This document shows, piece by piece, positions 63,473 through 64,000 of a stretch of 64,000 nt of DNA. The notes beneath the pieces are model-generated. The model was not told where the DNA came from, did no database searches, and saw only the letters and a list, made by a program, of their open reading frames with translations. Positions within the stretch are counted from its first letter, which is position 1; each line of letters starts with the position of its first letter. The position numbers were made by a program, and so were the translations under genes. Origin of the DNA: Streptomyces sp. NRRL S-37 (GTDB lineage: Bacteria; Actinomycetota; Actinomycetes; Streptomycetales; Streptomycetaceae); the NCBI RefSeq assembly GCF_000721605.1, contig NZ_JOIZ01000020.1, positions 120,207 to 184,206 on the forward strand. The letters run 5' to 3'.

Positions 63473-63655
63473 ACGACATGCCCGATGGCGTCCTTCCGCG
63501 AAACGCCGGCATCGCGGGTGACGAGGGCGGTGAACCGTCGTCCGGCGTGAACGGCGGCGAAAGCCCTGCCCACCGAGCGGGCAGGGGGACGGGCACCGCC
63601 GGTCGAAGGCGCCCTTCCACGGGCGCCGTACGCCGACGACGGGAGGAGGCGCTCC

Positions 63656-63777
63656 ATGGCGAGCGACGCCCGGCACTCCGGGCCAGGGGCCACGGACAAC
63701 GGCGACAACGGCGACAACGGCGACGACGGCGCACGACCGGCGACGGGCGCGGGACCGGAGAGGCCGCGCCGCGGCCG
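63656..63777 (+). other. possible 5' part of the edge gene, with 9-bp repeats
   Basis: ATG 63656 has a good GGAGGAGG site and a plausible start (MASDARHSGPGATDNGDNGD). A GGCGACAAC 9-bp repeat lies at about 63700-63730. The coding pattern appears to leave this frame near 63770 and continue in another. Confidence 0.35.
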
Positions 63778-64000
63778 GTGGACGGGCACGCCCGAGAAGG
63801 GCTGGCCAAGGCCGAGCGGGGGCAGGTACCCCGGGAGGAGCGGGCTCTGGCCGACCGGGCCCACGAAGAGCTGAGGGCGGCACGGGACACGCTCCGCCAC
63901 CACCACCGCCGGCGGCTGCCCGCGGCTCACCTGGCCGTCGCGCAGACCCACTTCGACGTGGCCCACAACCTTCTGCTGCGGCTGTCGTCGACGGACGAGA
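63778..64000 (+). CDS. partial helical protein running off the window edge
   Basis: From GTG 63778, or by frameshift from ATG 63656, the frame encodes an Ala/Arg/Glu-rich helix (VDGHAREGLAKAERGQVPRE, ERALADRAHEELRAARDTLR) and then LAVAQTHFDVAHNLLLRLSS up to the edge. Third positions are consistently G or C, supporting coding. No family is recognised. The window ends before a stop codon. Confidence 0.4.
   Translation, partial: MDGHAREGLAKAERGQVPREERALADRAHEELRAARDTLRHHHRRRLPAAHLAVAQTHFDVAHNLLLRLSSTDE

Overview
The window is chromosomal DNA of a Streptomyces-like actinomycete. The base composition is very G+C rich, third codon positions are almost always G or C, GTG starts and GTGA/ATGA stop-start overlaps are common, and the gene content is typical of the group: a conservon, a CHAT protein, an inositol cluster, MsiK-type sugar ABC transporters and a CebR-type box. 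It is mostly ordinary chromosome with several accessory or decaying patches.

Left part (1-9.6 kb). A divergent cluster combines a cytosolic subtilase, an ECF-like sigma factor and a small sigma-associated protein (32-2561, minus) with a TPR-CHAT caspase-like protease (2688-5294, plus). Next come two A/T-richer unidentified genes placed tail to tail, one a secreted repeat protein and one a membrane protein. They are followed by a tRNA-Pro and by a deletion scar that fuses the remains of a divergent MFS transporter/TetR pair.

9.6-16.7 kb: an aromatic-acid catabolic operon. It has an AAHS-type MFS transporter, a type I (VOC) extradiol dioxygenase, homologues of the gallate enzymes GalD, GalC and GalB, and a GntR/FCD regulator. 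A divergent Gfo/Idh/MocA oxidoreductase shares a long palindromic operator with the regulator gene.

16.7-33.5 kb: a TMEM175-like channel, then a large myo-inositol catabolic region. A LacI regulator faces a PhyH dioxygenase/SDR/Gfo-Idh operon. Facing that operon is another one holding a ribose-type ABC importer, a TIM-barrel isomerase and IolG. The genes iolC, a Cgl0159-like aldolase, iolB, iolD and a UTRA regulator follow. Together these take imported inositol through inosose, ring opening, isomerisation, phosphorylation and aldol cleavage; only the methylmalonate-semialdehyde dehydrogenase step is not seen here. A near-identical 13-bp motif lies in both divergent control regions.

33.5-50 kb: mixed housekeeping and regulatory genes. 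These include an EEP phosphatase-like membrane protein, a second tRNA-Pro, DUF309, cobF/cobK, a diacylglycerol kinase-like protein, TauE/SafE, a PcaF-like thiolase, Dps, DUF3140, an HhH protein, a DUF574 methyltransferase, a NUDIX-like protein, a disaccharide-type ABC transporter, a third tRNA-Pro, MmcQ/YjbR, a GNAT and a 50-residue Cys-motif protein.

50-64 kb: a decayed FecCD permease, a four-gene conservon (cvnA-D), a glyoxalase-like protein, a secreted CBM2 glycosidase behind a CebR-type box, a Cys/Ser/Gly-tailed membrane peptide, a large PAS-GAF-PP2C-HATPase signalling protein, an unsecreted trypsin-like protease, and a degenerating end region containing the remains of a second protease. 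Coordinates and domain calls come from reading the sequence only; no database search was run.
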